This document shows positions 50,112-62,500 of a stretch of 64,000 bases of DNA, piece by piece (position 1 is the stretch's first letter; the number at the start of each line of letters is the position of its first letter). Under the pieces are notes generated by a model. That model made no database searches and was not told the origin of the DNA. It saw only the letters and a program-made list of their open reading frames with translations. The position numbers and the translations under genes are program-made. The stretch covers positions 4,203,763 through 4,267,762 of the forward strand of contig VCAZ01000008.1 in the NCBI GenBank assembly GCA_005784505.1, read 5' to 3'. The stretch is from Bagarius yarrelli. Its lineage: Eukaryota > Chordata > Actinopteri > Siluriformes > Sisoridae.

Positions 50112-51573
50112 CACCCACCTCTGTACAGTAAAGATGTCTGAGTCGTGATGAGCGCCGCAGTGAAGTGAGGGTTTGTGTGCGTCTCATCGCAACAGAAATA
50201 AACAACAAACCGCGCTAATAACTAACACACAATCTTTTCTTAAACAGTTATACGGCGGATACGCTGCTACTCACTGGCCACAGAGCCTGAAAATTGTGTT
50301 GATTTAATTATTATTTTTTATTTTTTTTAAAGAAAGCATGAACCGCAACACGGAAACCGAATGTAAACGGATCGTAAGACAAATTGAAGCAACCGCGGTT
50401 TCCGGTCCTCTCTGTTCATTGGTGCAGTGAGAGCGAGACTGACAGAGTGCAGTGCTCCTCCTCTCCGCTAGAGGGCGATGAGCAGCTCACTTCTGTTTAT
50501 TTATTAACACGCAGATCAAACCTCTTAAAATATAAAACAAAACTAATATCATTTATTTTAAATGTATAAAAAACATACTTTTGTTTTATTTATAGATGTT
50601 ACAACTGTAAAGGATTTTTATGTTTGGAATACAAGTTTCTGGTTAAGGTTATGGTTAAAGACAAAATTTAGTTGTTTTTGTGAATGTAAATTAATGTAAT
50701 TAAAAATTAGTCAGAAAAAAATATTATTCTTATTTTGTACTTTTTTTTTTTCTTTTTTTTTTTACAATTCAGCAGAAGATTCGAGTAGGAAAACAGTCAA
50801 CATATTTTTACAAAATGTATTTATAATTATATTTAATAAAAGAATACAGTCTGGCCCAAGATTTTTTTATTGTGTAAGAACAATCATTATGTATATGCAG
50901 CAGAACAAAGGAATAAAAAAGAAAGAAGTTTACAACATAATAGTCCAAAATATACTATATAATGTTGTACATATCATACCATACAAGAGTTTTATATGTG
51001 AGATAAACATACGATACATATGTAAACATACAAACAAGCAAAAACAGTACCTAACAACATTAATACAGTTGTAAACAATAAATAATATGCCAGAAAAATA
51101 CAAAGCAAAAAAACATTCAGTGAGGGGTTCTAATTAACTTTTTATCATTAAGACGAAAAGTAATTGTAATAACAAAATAAAATGATTAAATATTTTAGTT
51201 TGTACACAACATATAGTGTTTTAAAGCTTTAAAATTGTGGATTTCCTCCATTTTTCAAGCTGTGACGACATAATGATGTAATATATATATATAGCCATCA
51301 GACACCACTGAAGACCTGTTGTCAGATGCACGTCCCGACACTGTATCGAACACAGACGAAGGTAATAATAGTTTAATTAAATAAACAAATTACTGATTTA
51401 GTGTTTTATATGAAAACATAACAGTTTCTTTAAAACGTAAAACATATTTTGCAACATAAATTCAAACTTTCACAAAATGAGTGAGTGGAATTACAACCCA
51501 GAATGTCCCTTCAATTGGGGAACAGGAAGTCACTAGGTAAGTCACATGAATAAGAGAAAAAAAATAGAGAAAC

Positions 51574-51627
<54 letters not shown>

Positions 51628-52391
51628 TAAAGAGGTGAACTGAAACGACATTTTGAAGCTACAGCAATGCAGAGACATCTTATATAATTGTGTGTATCTA
51701 ATTCTTTATTATTATTGTTTTTATTATTATTATTATATTAATAATAATAAAGAATTTTAACATTAATGGTGTAAAGCTCAGTTTTTCACAAACTTTTGTC
51801 TATAAGAATAACATGCTTGTAATTTCTAACTTCCGTTATTCCATTATTTAAAAAATAGAAGTGTAAGTTACCTCACTGTCCCTCTAGGTGGCGCATCTAT
51901 GAAAGAAATCTGTGCTATTATTTACAGGTTGAAGCGCAGAAGTAAAACCCCCCAGGAAGTAAAGTGACAGCTGACTTCCACCAACCTTTAACTAAAGCAC
52001 GGTAAACAAATTATTTATATAAAACCATTGTTTAATAGCGACAGCAGATACATTTAACCATTAATTTCATTCTCGGGGTTAAAAAACGAGCTAACGACAA
52101 GCTTGTTTTTTTTATCCTAGCAAAGTTAGCTAAATATTTGTAGCAACCTAGCTAGCTTTGTTTACTGTACTTTTAGTTTCGGTTGTTTGTTAATTGTTAA
52201 AGATCGATTAAAACTTGAATTTCCTCGAATTAATGTAAGAGAAAAGTTCGATCCAGTGTTTCTTTCCAGGAGAGCGTTGTGTTAATATTGTGCAAAGTTG
52301 TGTTTTGTTAAAATTGCACTTTTATTGTTGTGTGTTATATATTAAGAGGGACGTTATTGCGCATTTTGATCGTTGTGTCTTCCTTTTACAG
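50110..52391. other. Divergent promoter region of pld and gpr137; no gene
   Basis: Lies between the head-to-head PLD and gpr137 genes. PLD transcription probably starts at about 50110-50480, where CpG-containing sequence occurs. gpr137 transcription may start around 51880-52000, where aaagcacg-gtaaac could be a 5' UTR donor. The AT-rich middle holds nothing recognisable except a (TG)n tract. Confidence 0.4.
51574..51626. repeat. (TG)n microsatellite
   Basis: About 26 TG units between the PLD gene and gpr137. Confidence 0.9.
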
Positions 52392-52695
52392 GTTTGGAGC
52401 TTAATTCGGCTTGGGTACGACATTTAATTCGTCGTCTGTGTCGTGAAAGTGTCACATGTAGGACTGAAGCTTGTTTTGTTCCAGACAGCATTGTTTTGAT
52501 CCTGTCCTCAGCATTCATTGGATGTCCAAAGAAAATTATTGATCTCCCCTTCATTTTTAAGATCATTTCAGGAGCTCCTTCCCGGATTGTGGTTTTTTTT
52601 TGCGTCTATTTTCTGTTTGGATTTCCTGCGTTTATTAGGTTTTGATATTATTTCCATCCAGTTCTGTTTTTTTTTTTTTTATTTCTCCATGCGCC
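52392..52695 (+). other. gpr137: Probable 5' UTR part of gpr137 exon
   Basis: A good acceptor (cttccttttacag) precedes 52392 and the sequence then runs without a donor into the coding exon, so this is probably untranslated leader. A second possible acceptor is tcatttcag before 52570. It contains upstream ATGs, including one at 52518 that opens a 116-codon frame overlapping the main start and one at 52689, seven bases upstream of it, all in weak context. Confidence 0.4.
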
Positions 52696-55569
52696 ATGGA
52701 GGTCACCCCGTCTTATTCCAACTCTTCCATCCCTCCACCGTTCCCAATAATGCCAGCTATGGCTCCGTCTGTACAGCTCGGCATCACAATACTTTACACT
52801 TGCTTGTATGGAGCTCTGTTTTTAATAGTATACGTCCAGCTCTGGTTGGTGTTATTCTATCGCCATAAAAGATGGAGCTACCAGAGTGTTTTTTTGTTCC
52901 TTTGCTTGTTATGGGCAGCCCTCCGCACTACTTTGTTTTCATTTTACTTCGGTGATGCGGTTGCTGCCAACCACTTGCCCACTTCGATATACTGGCTTCT
53001 ATACTGTTGCCCTGTGTGCCTCCAGTTTTTTACCCTTAGCCTCATCAATCTGTATTTTACACAGGTAAGATTTATACAAAACACTACAGCATCCTTTATC
53101 GTTTCTTTGAATATTGTTAAAAGTTTTGGTCTTGTCGTACGTTCACAGGTTTTGCTGAAAGTTAGAGACTTGTTTCGATTCGATCCCAGAAAAGGATTGT
53201 AAGTAAATTTATTATCATATTGAATGCATGACTCAAAAGGTAAATATATTTTTAAGGATCCTATTTGTTTTTTAACCCCTCTCAGGCTTTTGGCCCGCTG
53301 TGTTTATGCAGCCATGAGTGTGGTCTTCTTGTGTGTCAACGTGGTGTGTGCTAGCCTCGGGGAGCGAGTCGACACAGGTGGCGGCAGGAATGAAAGATGG
53401 ACGCTGGTTCTTGTGCGTGTGTTAGTAAATGACCTCCTTTTCATCATCGAGGCAGTGTGCCTGGCCGCTTTACTGCTGCTCCTGACCCGATTCTCTCCCA
53501 CTACCAGCCCCTATTTAAACAGTAAGGTACAATCATCTTAACTCATCACTTTGTACTCAACAGGTGCTGTTATAATGAAAAAAAGTTGACCTGACCGCAA
53601 TTTTTCATTTAAAACAGGACTCCATTAGTGTTTATATTTTATATCCACTCACATATCAGGGTCATCTTTTGTATTGCAGGGTACCAGCCTTTGGAGGATA
53701 GCTGTGTTGGGAGCAGGTGTTATTCTTCTCTTTTTAAGCAGAGCATGTTATAACCTTACCATTCTCATCCTATCACGGAAATACAAAGTGCCGTCTTTCG
53801 GCTTCGACTGGTACAACATCTCAGACCAGGTATAAAAGCTGGTGCAGTTTTCTAAAGTTAATCAACTGTATGGCGAAAGATCAGTCTGTATAATAATTCA
53901 CGCAAAAGACACGATGGACACGTGCTTAAACAATATATGTTCAGAAAAAACGATAAACTCAATTCACAGATGTTTAACTGTGTACAAAAAGTATTACGTA
54001 ATTAGGAATCCGATCAACACCGATTTAGAAAGTGTTAATGAATTTTACCATTTATGTGCATTTGTTTTTGGATGGATGGATGGATGGATGGATGAATGGA
54101 TGAATGGATGGAGCCATCATCCATCCATTCATCCATCTTTGTCATTGCAAGGTACAACGAAATGCTGTTTAGCAAATTCAGATAAATATGCAAGTATGTA
54201 CTAATAATAATAAGTCTATGTCAGTATGTGCATAGGGGAGTATGTGCAAGTATGTGCAAGTATTTACAGCAGGTAAAGTGTAGTTATTCATTTTGCAAAA
54301 GTGTGCAATGTACAGAAAGTATATATTTATAGACAAATTAGTGTAATAAACATTATAATGTACATTTATAAATAAACTATATTATACAGAGAAAAATGTT
54401 AATAGAATGTACAGAGTGAAGTAGAACTGCAAGATGGTGAAGTGTAGTGAGACGTGAATGTTCTAGCGGTGTAATGAGTTCAGAAGATTTATGGTTTTGG
54501 GGAAAAATCTGGCCCTGAACCTGCTGGTTTTGGTACAGTTGATCCTGTATCTCCTCCTGGATGGAGGGAGATAAAAGTTTATGACGGTGGGAGAAGTGCT
54601 GGATGATTTTGTTTGCTCTACGCAGACATCTACTGTGACGACTGCGCAGACTTTGATATTGACTTTGAAATATATACTTTAATGCATGTATGCCTTTTGC
54701 ATGAATTATTATAGAAACTAATCTAGCTCCATAAATCTGCTCTGATATCCTGTACAGTGATGTTTACTCCTGTTTCTCTCAAGGCTGATCTTCAAAATGA
54801 TCTGGGAGACATGGGTTACATTGTTTTCAGCGCTATTCTGTTTATATGGGAGCTCCTGCCTACCAGCCTGCTCATTCTTATTTTCAGAGTGCCACGTCCT
54901 CCTAAAGAAATGGTAAGCTCTTTTAACTCTTGCTAACATATCTCTGACACGCCTACCTGTACTGATTTTGTATAGGAGCTCTGCATTTCAATACTAGAGT
55001 GAAAACAACAGTAAGTTAAACTTATTACTCAAATTAATAAGTACATGACTTTGTTTATTTAACTCAGTTTGCCTGTAGAAGAATAGGTTAGTGTACAGAC
55101 ACTGTAATATGTACTGCTGTAGTTGGACTAGAACTTCTCTGCCTTTATCCATTGCTTATTTAGGACATTTACACGTTTTCTCATTTGCAGATAGTGGGTC
55201 TGTAATTTATTTGTGTATTTATTGTCATGTTAATACTTATTGAAAATAACTATTGCTTTTCAGAACTACAGCCCGGTCATTAACACAAGGGCTCCACGCT
55301 CATACTTCTTCGATGATCCACAAGGAATGGATAGTGACACAAGTGGCACTTGGTCACACAGCATACGCCCTAATAGCAGGTATTTACCACTAATGATTGA
55401 ACAGTGCGGCCACATTCCTGCTTTCACCTGTAATGAGTAAATGGCTATTCTACAAACATTTTGTTTTCCTTACAGCTGGTTTGGCTCCAGTGAGACGACA
55501 CCGCTGTTGTTCAACAGAGCAGATCAGACAAACCAGCATCACTCTCTCTACTCCACCCCTCAGACCTGA
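52696..55569 (+). CDS. gpr137: Integral membrane protein GPR137
   Basis: Seven-helix lysosomal/endomembrane protein of the GPR137 family, linked in other species to Rag GTPase/mTORC1 regulation. Seven exons: 52696-53064, 53149-53198, 53286-53526, 53680-53829, 54784-54912, 55264-55379 and 55476-55569, giving 382 residues. The start is in a strong context (GCGCC ATG G). Family landmarks are VQLWLVLFYRHKRWSYQSV, WAALRTTLFSFYF, YWLLYCCPVCLQFFTL, NLYFTQV, then LVRVLVNDLLF, SRACYNLT, FDWYNISDQADL and GYIVFSAILFIWELLPTS. The tail has RSYFFDDP and ends SSETTPLLFNR-to-PQT. The first two introns are only 84 and 87 bases. The assignment to GPR137 rather than 137B/137C rests on its next neighbour syvn1, as in human 11q13. 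Confidence 0.92.
54060..54620. mobile_element. (GGAT)n-flanked LINE-derived fragment in gpr137 intron 4
   Basis: 54070-54112 is a (GGAT)n/(GAAT)n run facing its complement at 54116-54137, then comes gcaaggtacaacgaaatgc. After an AT-rich part, 54470-54620 resembles a common fish repeat ('cctgaacctgctggttttgg', 'ctgtatctcctcctggatgg', 'gctctacgcagacat'). I read it as the remains of a non-LTR element; identity is not certain. Confidence 0.45.
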
Positions 55570-55981
55570 GCTCCCCACACAGGACTTTAAAGGGATTGAA
55601 ATATTTTCAGGCAATAATGCAACAGTACCTCTGCCTACATGTCTGATAGGTAATATTTGCACTGCACATGCTTGCACATTCCATTTTCTTGCTTCTAACT
55701 TAATAACTATAGCGGCAGATTAAGGAGACTATCCTGTTTACAATGTAGTGACCACTTAAGATTATTTTGTTTAAAAATGAAGATAATCAATATTAGCAAA
55801 GTTGCCTGCGGTGCTTGATGTACAGGTGCTTTTTTAGTCTGAGGAATTAATTCTAAATGCTTTTACTATAAAAAAAAGTGATTTGTTTCTTGCTATATTT
55901 TAATACTTTTCTAATTTAATTCTATTAATTTGTACAAATAATGTTATTGCTAAGTATTTTGTACATTATATGGTCCTGTGA

Positions 55982-56010
55982 AATAAAAAAAGTCAAATAT
56001 TTGATTTATT
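55982..56010. terminator. Opposed poly(A) signals between gpr137 and syvn1
   Basis: AATAAA on the plus strand (55982-55987) fits gpr137, 413 bases after its stop. TTTATT (56005-56010) is AATAAA on the minus strand and fits syvn1, 579 bases after its stop. Between them lies the 12-base palindrome TCAAATATTTGA (55993-56004). If both are used, the two transcripts end within the same stretch and overlap slightly. Confidence 0.5.
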
Positions 56011-56256
56011 TTGCTGTATTTACAGATCTTATTAAAATACTTTATACAGTATGTACAGTTTGTTAATTTATGCCACACTTGATGGTAAGTTTTCCACCAT
56101 GAGAGCAAAAATCCGATCCGAATTCAATTTAAAGAGCTTGAAATAATCAGAAACCAGAAACAACCCCACAAAAAAAAAAAAAAAAAAAAATCTTTAACAA
56201 CATATCCTAGTATTTCGATGTTGACTGTGTGGGCTTGCAGAAAATAGGTCAAGGAC

Positions 56257-56262
<6 letters not shown>

Positions 56263-56339
<77 letters not shown>
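56263..56339. repeat. (TA)n microsatellite
   Basis: About 38 TA units with one TT break, within the probable syvn1 3' UTR. Shortly before it at 56168-56190 is an A-run of about 22 bases. Confidence 0.9.
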
Positions 56340-56341
<2 letters not shown>

Positions 56342-56588
56342 AAAAACTATGCATGTATTATTGATTTTGAATGTCAATGAAAAATCCGCTCATCTGAATT
56401 TTCTATATAACTTAGTCATCCTTTAGAAGTGTCTTTACATGCTGTGCTGAATATCTGAACAACATAGGAGACTATTAGGAGACAAGTTGACATCTCAAGC
56501 ACCCAAAGTGCCACAGCAGGGTACATGAGGTAATTTTCCACCATAGTCCTTTATCAAAATGCAAATTCCTGGACAACCAGATGGATGA

Positions 56589-59500
56589 TCAGTGGTCCAG
56601 AGGCGGCGTTGTGTCCAGTTTGCGTAGACGGCGACGTCTCAGTTCAGCAGCGCTCGGTTCCCCATCCAACTCTGCTTCCTCTTCCTCTTTCTTCTCGGCT
56701 TCTGTGGTGGAGTCTGGCTGAGAAAATCCTGTAGCACCACAGTCAGGACCTGCTAGAGAGATTGAATATTTACAATTAAACGTGTATTAGTATGACCAAA
56801 ATTCTAGTTCATGGTAGTTTTAGTCCATAGTAACAATATATTTCACAATATAGTTAGTTATTCTAGAAACATCAACAAAAATGATTATAATAAAGTTAAA
56901 TACTTCAAAAAATTAAGAAAACTTTACCCATTTTATTTTGTATTCTTTTTTTCCTTTTATGTGGGCTATAATTAATGTAGTAAATGAAATATGAACATCC
57001 TTTTACAGGTATAAAATAAATGCCACATACATAACAGGGCAAAAATCTTAAAATATGAAAATGTAATTAACTTAAGTTATAAGTTTTCATCTGTTCGTTT
57101 TACATTCTCGCCGCCATTTAAACACACGACATACTAATAGTGGTTTTCAGATACACGAAAAATACAGACAAAATAATTACTCAAATGTGTGAGAGAATGC
57201 AATAAGCATTAATTTATCTTTTTCTCCCTACGAAGAGACCCCTTCATTTTGGTGGCCTGACTGGAAGACACAATAGCCCCAGGACATTGGGATTTATGTA
57301 TCAAAGGATTTAGTTACTGATGCACAAATGTGTTTATCGACTCATTCTTACTGCTTTGTGTTTCACTTTCTTGACTGGAAGCTTGGGTTTTGCCTGATTC
57401 ACTTGCTTCGCCGGTGTTGGTCTCTGCTCGAGGAGGACTGGTGAAGAGTAAAGCAATAACTGATTAATAAAATGCATGCGAGCTATATTTTGTTGCGAGT
57501 GTGCAGCATTTTTTTATTTTTTATTTTAGTAGATGGTGATGGTGTACCTGATTGTAGCGACAGTAGTGAGGTAGTGGTGGATATTAAGCATGGCAGCATC
57601 TAGCAGTGTGTGAATGTTCTGAAGGCACTGCAGTCTGGCCTCCAGCCCACGGCGACCTTCCTGCTCCAGCTCTCTCAATTCTTCTTCTGACATTGTGGAC
57701 AGGGACGGCGGGGGAGGAGGCATGGATGACACTAATAGACAAACATGAAAAACAGAGTTTAGACAAAGGTCTGTCTGACAATAGCTCTAAAGCTTTAACG
57801 TAAAGTCTTAAATCTGTGTCATCATCAAGTTTTAGTAATAGTAGCGTAATGAAAAGAGTGGGGTGGGACTGGAAAGGACCTGAGCCAGTATTGAACCCGG
57901 GTCGCCGGAGTGCAACTTCACATGCGGGTATCAGCGCCTTAACTCACTACACTATGGTCACTTTATATGTTGGTAAGGGTTGCAGTAAATCTGGAGACTT
58001 TCACAGAAACACCGGGAATAAGGCAGGAAAAAACCTTGCGTATGGTGGTGGTCTCAATTCATAATGTACACATAGGTTTACACCTAAGGGCAGTTTAACA
58101 TGGGCAATCCATGCCATCCTACTGCCAAAGGAATCTCATACACAGGGCAAACATACAAAACACCACCCAGACTGGTAAATGGGTTCAACATCTGAATAGA
58201 CAAAGTAAAAAACTCTCCCTGTCACACCACTGTGCTTTAACCAGACATTGAGAATTTTAAAAACTAACTATAACCCACAGCACTTTAAGATATAAACCGG
58301 CTTGGTTTGTCATGTGACAACAATAAAACTAATTCATACTCACTGAAAGGTGGAGGTGGAGGCATGGGCAGCCAAGGTGCTGATGGAAATGGCAGAGGCA
58401 TGGAGAAGGGGAATCCAGGGACTCCAGTCCCAGGAGGTGCCGCAGCAGCACCATCTGTACCACTCTGGCCCAAACTACTTGCCCCTGATTCTGCATAATC
58501 AATAATCAATGTGCTAAAATTGATTTTTTTTAAATAATTTTTACTTGGTTTATTAAATGCATCAAGATTTATTTGTTTACAACTAGTCATGCATTTTTAT
58601 CTGGCTGTGTGTGATACAACAAACTCTAGTCTAATCCAGAGGATGTTACAATAAATGTTATTTTCAAGGAAGTCTTTTATTTTCTGTTTGGAAGCCAGTA
58701 AACAATAGATAATCTCACCTGCCCCTGAAGTTTGGGTTGCATCTGCACTGGTCTGCGGTGTGCTAGAGGTTGCCTGAGCAGCAGGAGGAGCAGCAGGAGG
58801 AACTGCACCAGGGAAGGGAGCCCAAAAAGGGAAAAGGCCTGGGGGAAATTGGGGCATCACACCTGGAACTACTGAAGCAAATACACAGAATTATTAGAAA
58901 AAAGCCTGCCTAATAATAACAATAATAATAATAATAATAATAATAACAACAACAACAACAACGTCTGTGTAAATCAGAGGGCCGGTGGTTACCATTGACA
59001 GCTGGGGCAGCAGGAGGATTAGCTGGAGCTGCTGGAGCCACAGGGGCTGCTGGGGCAGCAGGAGGAGTGTTTGGCTGCGATGCTCGCAGAACATCCATAC
59101 GGCACGTTGGACATGTTTGCTGCCTCTGGAACCAGGAACGAAGGCAACTGTGACAAACCCATAAAAAGATTAGACAAGCTTTAGAACCAGTTGTTTTATT
59201 CAAGCTACCATATTTATAAAAAAAAAAACACTAAACACAAGGTGCAATTAAAAAAAAAAACGAAAAAAAAACCCCAGCAACCTTGAGTGAAAGATGTGGT
59301 TGCAGGGCAGCTTCTTGGCTCCTGTTACCATCTCCTCTCGACAGATGATACACACATTGTCAGAGGCTTGCAAGTCCTCAGGAGTTGCATCTGGGTACCT
59401 GCAAAAACAACAACAACAAGTGTTTTAGTACCCTAACGCATGCAGTCCATGTTTGTTTTAAATGCTCTGGAAAATTACTCACAGTGTGTTCATGTTGCGA

Positions 59501-62500
59501 ATGGCTCGTCGAGACATTATGGCATCAGTTACTGCTTTTTTAAATTGCCTAATATGAAAAAAAAAAATTAAATACAATGTGTAATAAACCAAATAAAATC
59601 TAAAATCTAAACTTTATTTGACAAGTCTTGAAACAAGAAGATCAAAATAGGCTCACCACAGCCCCAACAGTAGAAAAGTGTTTAATTGTCAGACTGATAA
59701 AGAGCATGTAGCTCGAAACGTCACCTGTTGTGAGAACACAAACACTTTTCCACTGTTGCGGTGTGCCTACTTTGATCTTGTTTGAGCTTTTGTTTGGTGG
59801 AGCACCCACATTAAGCTTTTTTTGCCTAATTATTGTGCACTTTTGGAATATTTTGAGTAAGTAACCTGCAATTCCTTCTTTGCGATTGTATACTTCTATA
59901 CTATATAGTAGGGATGCACAGATACAGATATCCGGCCCAATACTGAGCTCATGTACTTGTAAACAAAAAAGCGATACCAAAGATCGATGCCTAATGTGAC
60001 TTTTCTGGCAGAACTTTCAATATCTGCATTCTGGATTCATGTTCCAGAATAGATTATTGATTAACAACTTACTAATATAATAATTAGACGACAATATTGC
60101 CACCTGTGCTTAAAGCTGTAGGTATAGTGTAATGAATTGTTACTTTTATTTTGATAACAGCGTCTATGTGACACATGACAAGTCGTTTTGTTGTTTTGTG
60201 TAGCGTTTGGCGAAAACTCTACACCAAACAAACAATCACTCAGTTAAAATAATTCAACATGAAACATTATTTAACTTTAAATTCATGTTGCTGTGATGTC
60301 ATATGTCACATGTCTATATAAACATAAGGAATGTAGTACGTCCGAATTTCATCCATACTACCTGTAACCATACTATATAGAACATAATTTTCTAGGAGGA
60401 AAGACGTACTTATTTAAATACTTCAGTTTGTATGTGATTTCAGACAGAGCCATTGACTTTCGCAACAGGAAAAATCAAAACCTTGTGTTTGGTCATTGTT
60501 GGTTTAAAAAAAAACAAAACAATAGGCAATTTGGGTTGGGATTTTCCCCAGGGTAAAATAAAAAATTCTTTTTTGTCTAATACTACCTCAAAATTATAAA
60601 ACAAATTACTATGCAAAAGTCCTGAGGACATTTACTCTTAGGAGACTAAAATAAACAATTAAGTTCCTTAAATAAAAGGTCACAAAGGGTACTTATGATC
60701 ACTGCCACAAAGGGTACTTATGATCACTGCCACAATAGCAAAGGTTGTCAGTTTAAACCGACTTGTTTAGTTTAATAAAGGTTTTAAAGTGGGGTTTTTT
60801 TATATTTGCATAAGACTTTTGATGATTACTTTCCCTCAGCTTTCTATCCAAATAATAAAGACCACCACTGGAAATTAAAAATAAGATTCCATGCTGCCTC
60901 ACCTCATTGCAAGATACATGGGTCGAATGGCAAACAGCGGGAAGGTGTGCACTTTAATCATTATGGTCATGAACGCCATGTACAGCAGCACCTTAATAAA
61001 GCCTGCAGGTTAGAAAAAAGACAATGTGAAAAAAAGAGAGGTGATCGAAGTCTATCATTCATTTTCGCGGAGAAAGAAGAAAAAAAAAAAACATCCCACC
61101 TGTGAAAAGCTCTGTGTAAAGCATGTAGACAGCTTTGTTTTCCCACGGGTTCTCGCTCTGCAGGTCAGCGGTGTGCAGAATATATTTAATGAAGGTGGTA
61201 AGAACCATGGTTATCAGGATTGCATACTAAGAGAGAGAGAGAGAGAGAGAGAGAGCGATAGAGAGGGACAGACAGAAAAACAAACAATTGACATTGTAAG
61301 AGAAACTTAAAATCTCCTCTTTTGGTTAATAGGTGTTTCCAAAAATTGATATTATTAAATGAACTTAATAAATAATCAGACAAATACTGTGCTGATACGA
61401 AAAAAGTTTTAAAAATTTATTCTATTTTGTAAGTAAAGTGTAATTTTGCGATTACTTTAATACTATAATATTTATTAATATCCGTTGCTGACTACTGACA
61501 CTAATTCATCTATTAAAATAGTTCAGATAGTTCAGAAGCTCTGTTTTGTGCATCAGTCCACAAACATGTCTGAAATCACATACTTCCAGACTAGCTAGAG
61601 GGTGAAACTAAGTATGCGAGATAAATAGTATGTCCGAATCCGTAGTACGAATTAGATTTACAATACCCTAAAAATTCCTGGATGACCCACTACTATCGCC
61701 CTTTTTTTAAAGAACATATACAATGTACAGTTTACTATCTAATGTGGCCGCAGGAGAGACGACTCGTCATATGTGGAAATGGTGGAAGGTAAGTAAGGTT
61801 AAGCTCGTTGTTCACGTGTTAATATCAAAATGCCAGATGTATTGCGTCCAAATTTCATACATACTACCCTTAACCATACTTTTTTTTTTAACAATCAGTA
61901 AGTGTTGAAATGCCGTACCTACTTAAGTAGTGTGTGGTTTTAGGCGGTGCCCGGATCTATGCGAGATGCAGCCCAAAAAACATCACAACAAGAGCAAAAA
62001 AACACAGATCTTGACAGTGTTTATATTAGGGATGCACCGATACCATTTGTTAACGACAGAGTACGAGTAGCAATATTTATTTTCCCTGGTACCTGCCAAT
62101 ACTGATACCTGCACATTTTGGAATTATTTATATAGCTTACTTACGGGGCATCTTTTGCAGTTTTTCAATCCAGGACGACCTGCTCTTTCATTACAATAAC
62201 CTTCATAACGTTAAAAACTAAAGCTTCACAAAAACTAGGACTGGTTTATTTACTGTTTTTGCACCTTGGTTCATTTCTATTCTTAGACAAATGAAAACAA
62301 ACGTATAATTACTCAAAAGACTCCGGTCTGATCACTACTACATTGTGTTTTAATTGAATTGAATTTTATGGCTTTTTTAATGCTATATCCTGACCTGGCA
62401 ACCTAAAAAAAAAAGCAATGTTCTGGCTCTGGCATGCCATCTAGTAAAAGTTGTTTTTGAATAAACTAGCTGTGCATAAGCTAGGCACCAATACACAGTC

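Noticed and set aside
49590..50208. Open frames of 174 and 196 codons rich in Ser, Leu and Pro on the minus strand, and Arg/Glu-rich frames on the plus strand
   Set aside because: They are translations of the GA/CT low-complexity tract and show no family resemblance.
53842..54204. 120-codon plus-strand frame after gpr137 exon 4
   Set aside because: Intron sequence that ends in a GGAT microsatellite. The real exon 5 begins at 54784 and continues the protein without a gap relative to other GPR137 proteins.
57888..57960. tRNA-like sequence on the minus strand
   Set aside because: It has A- and B-box-like words but no proper acceptor or anticodon stems and continues into a repeat body, so it is a SINE head, not a tRNA gene.
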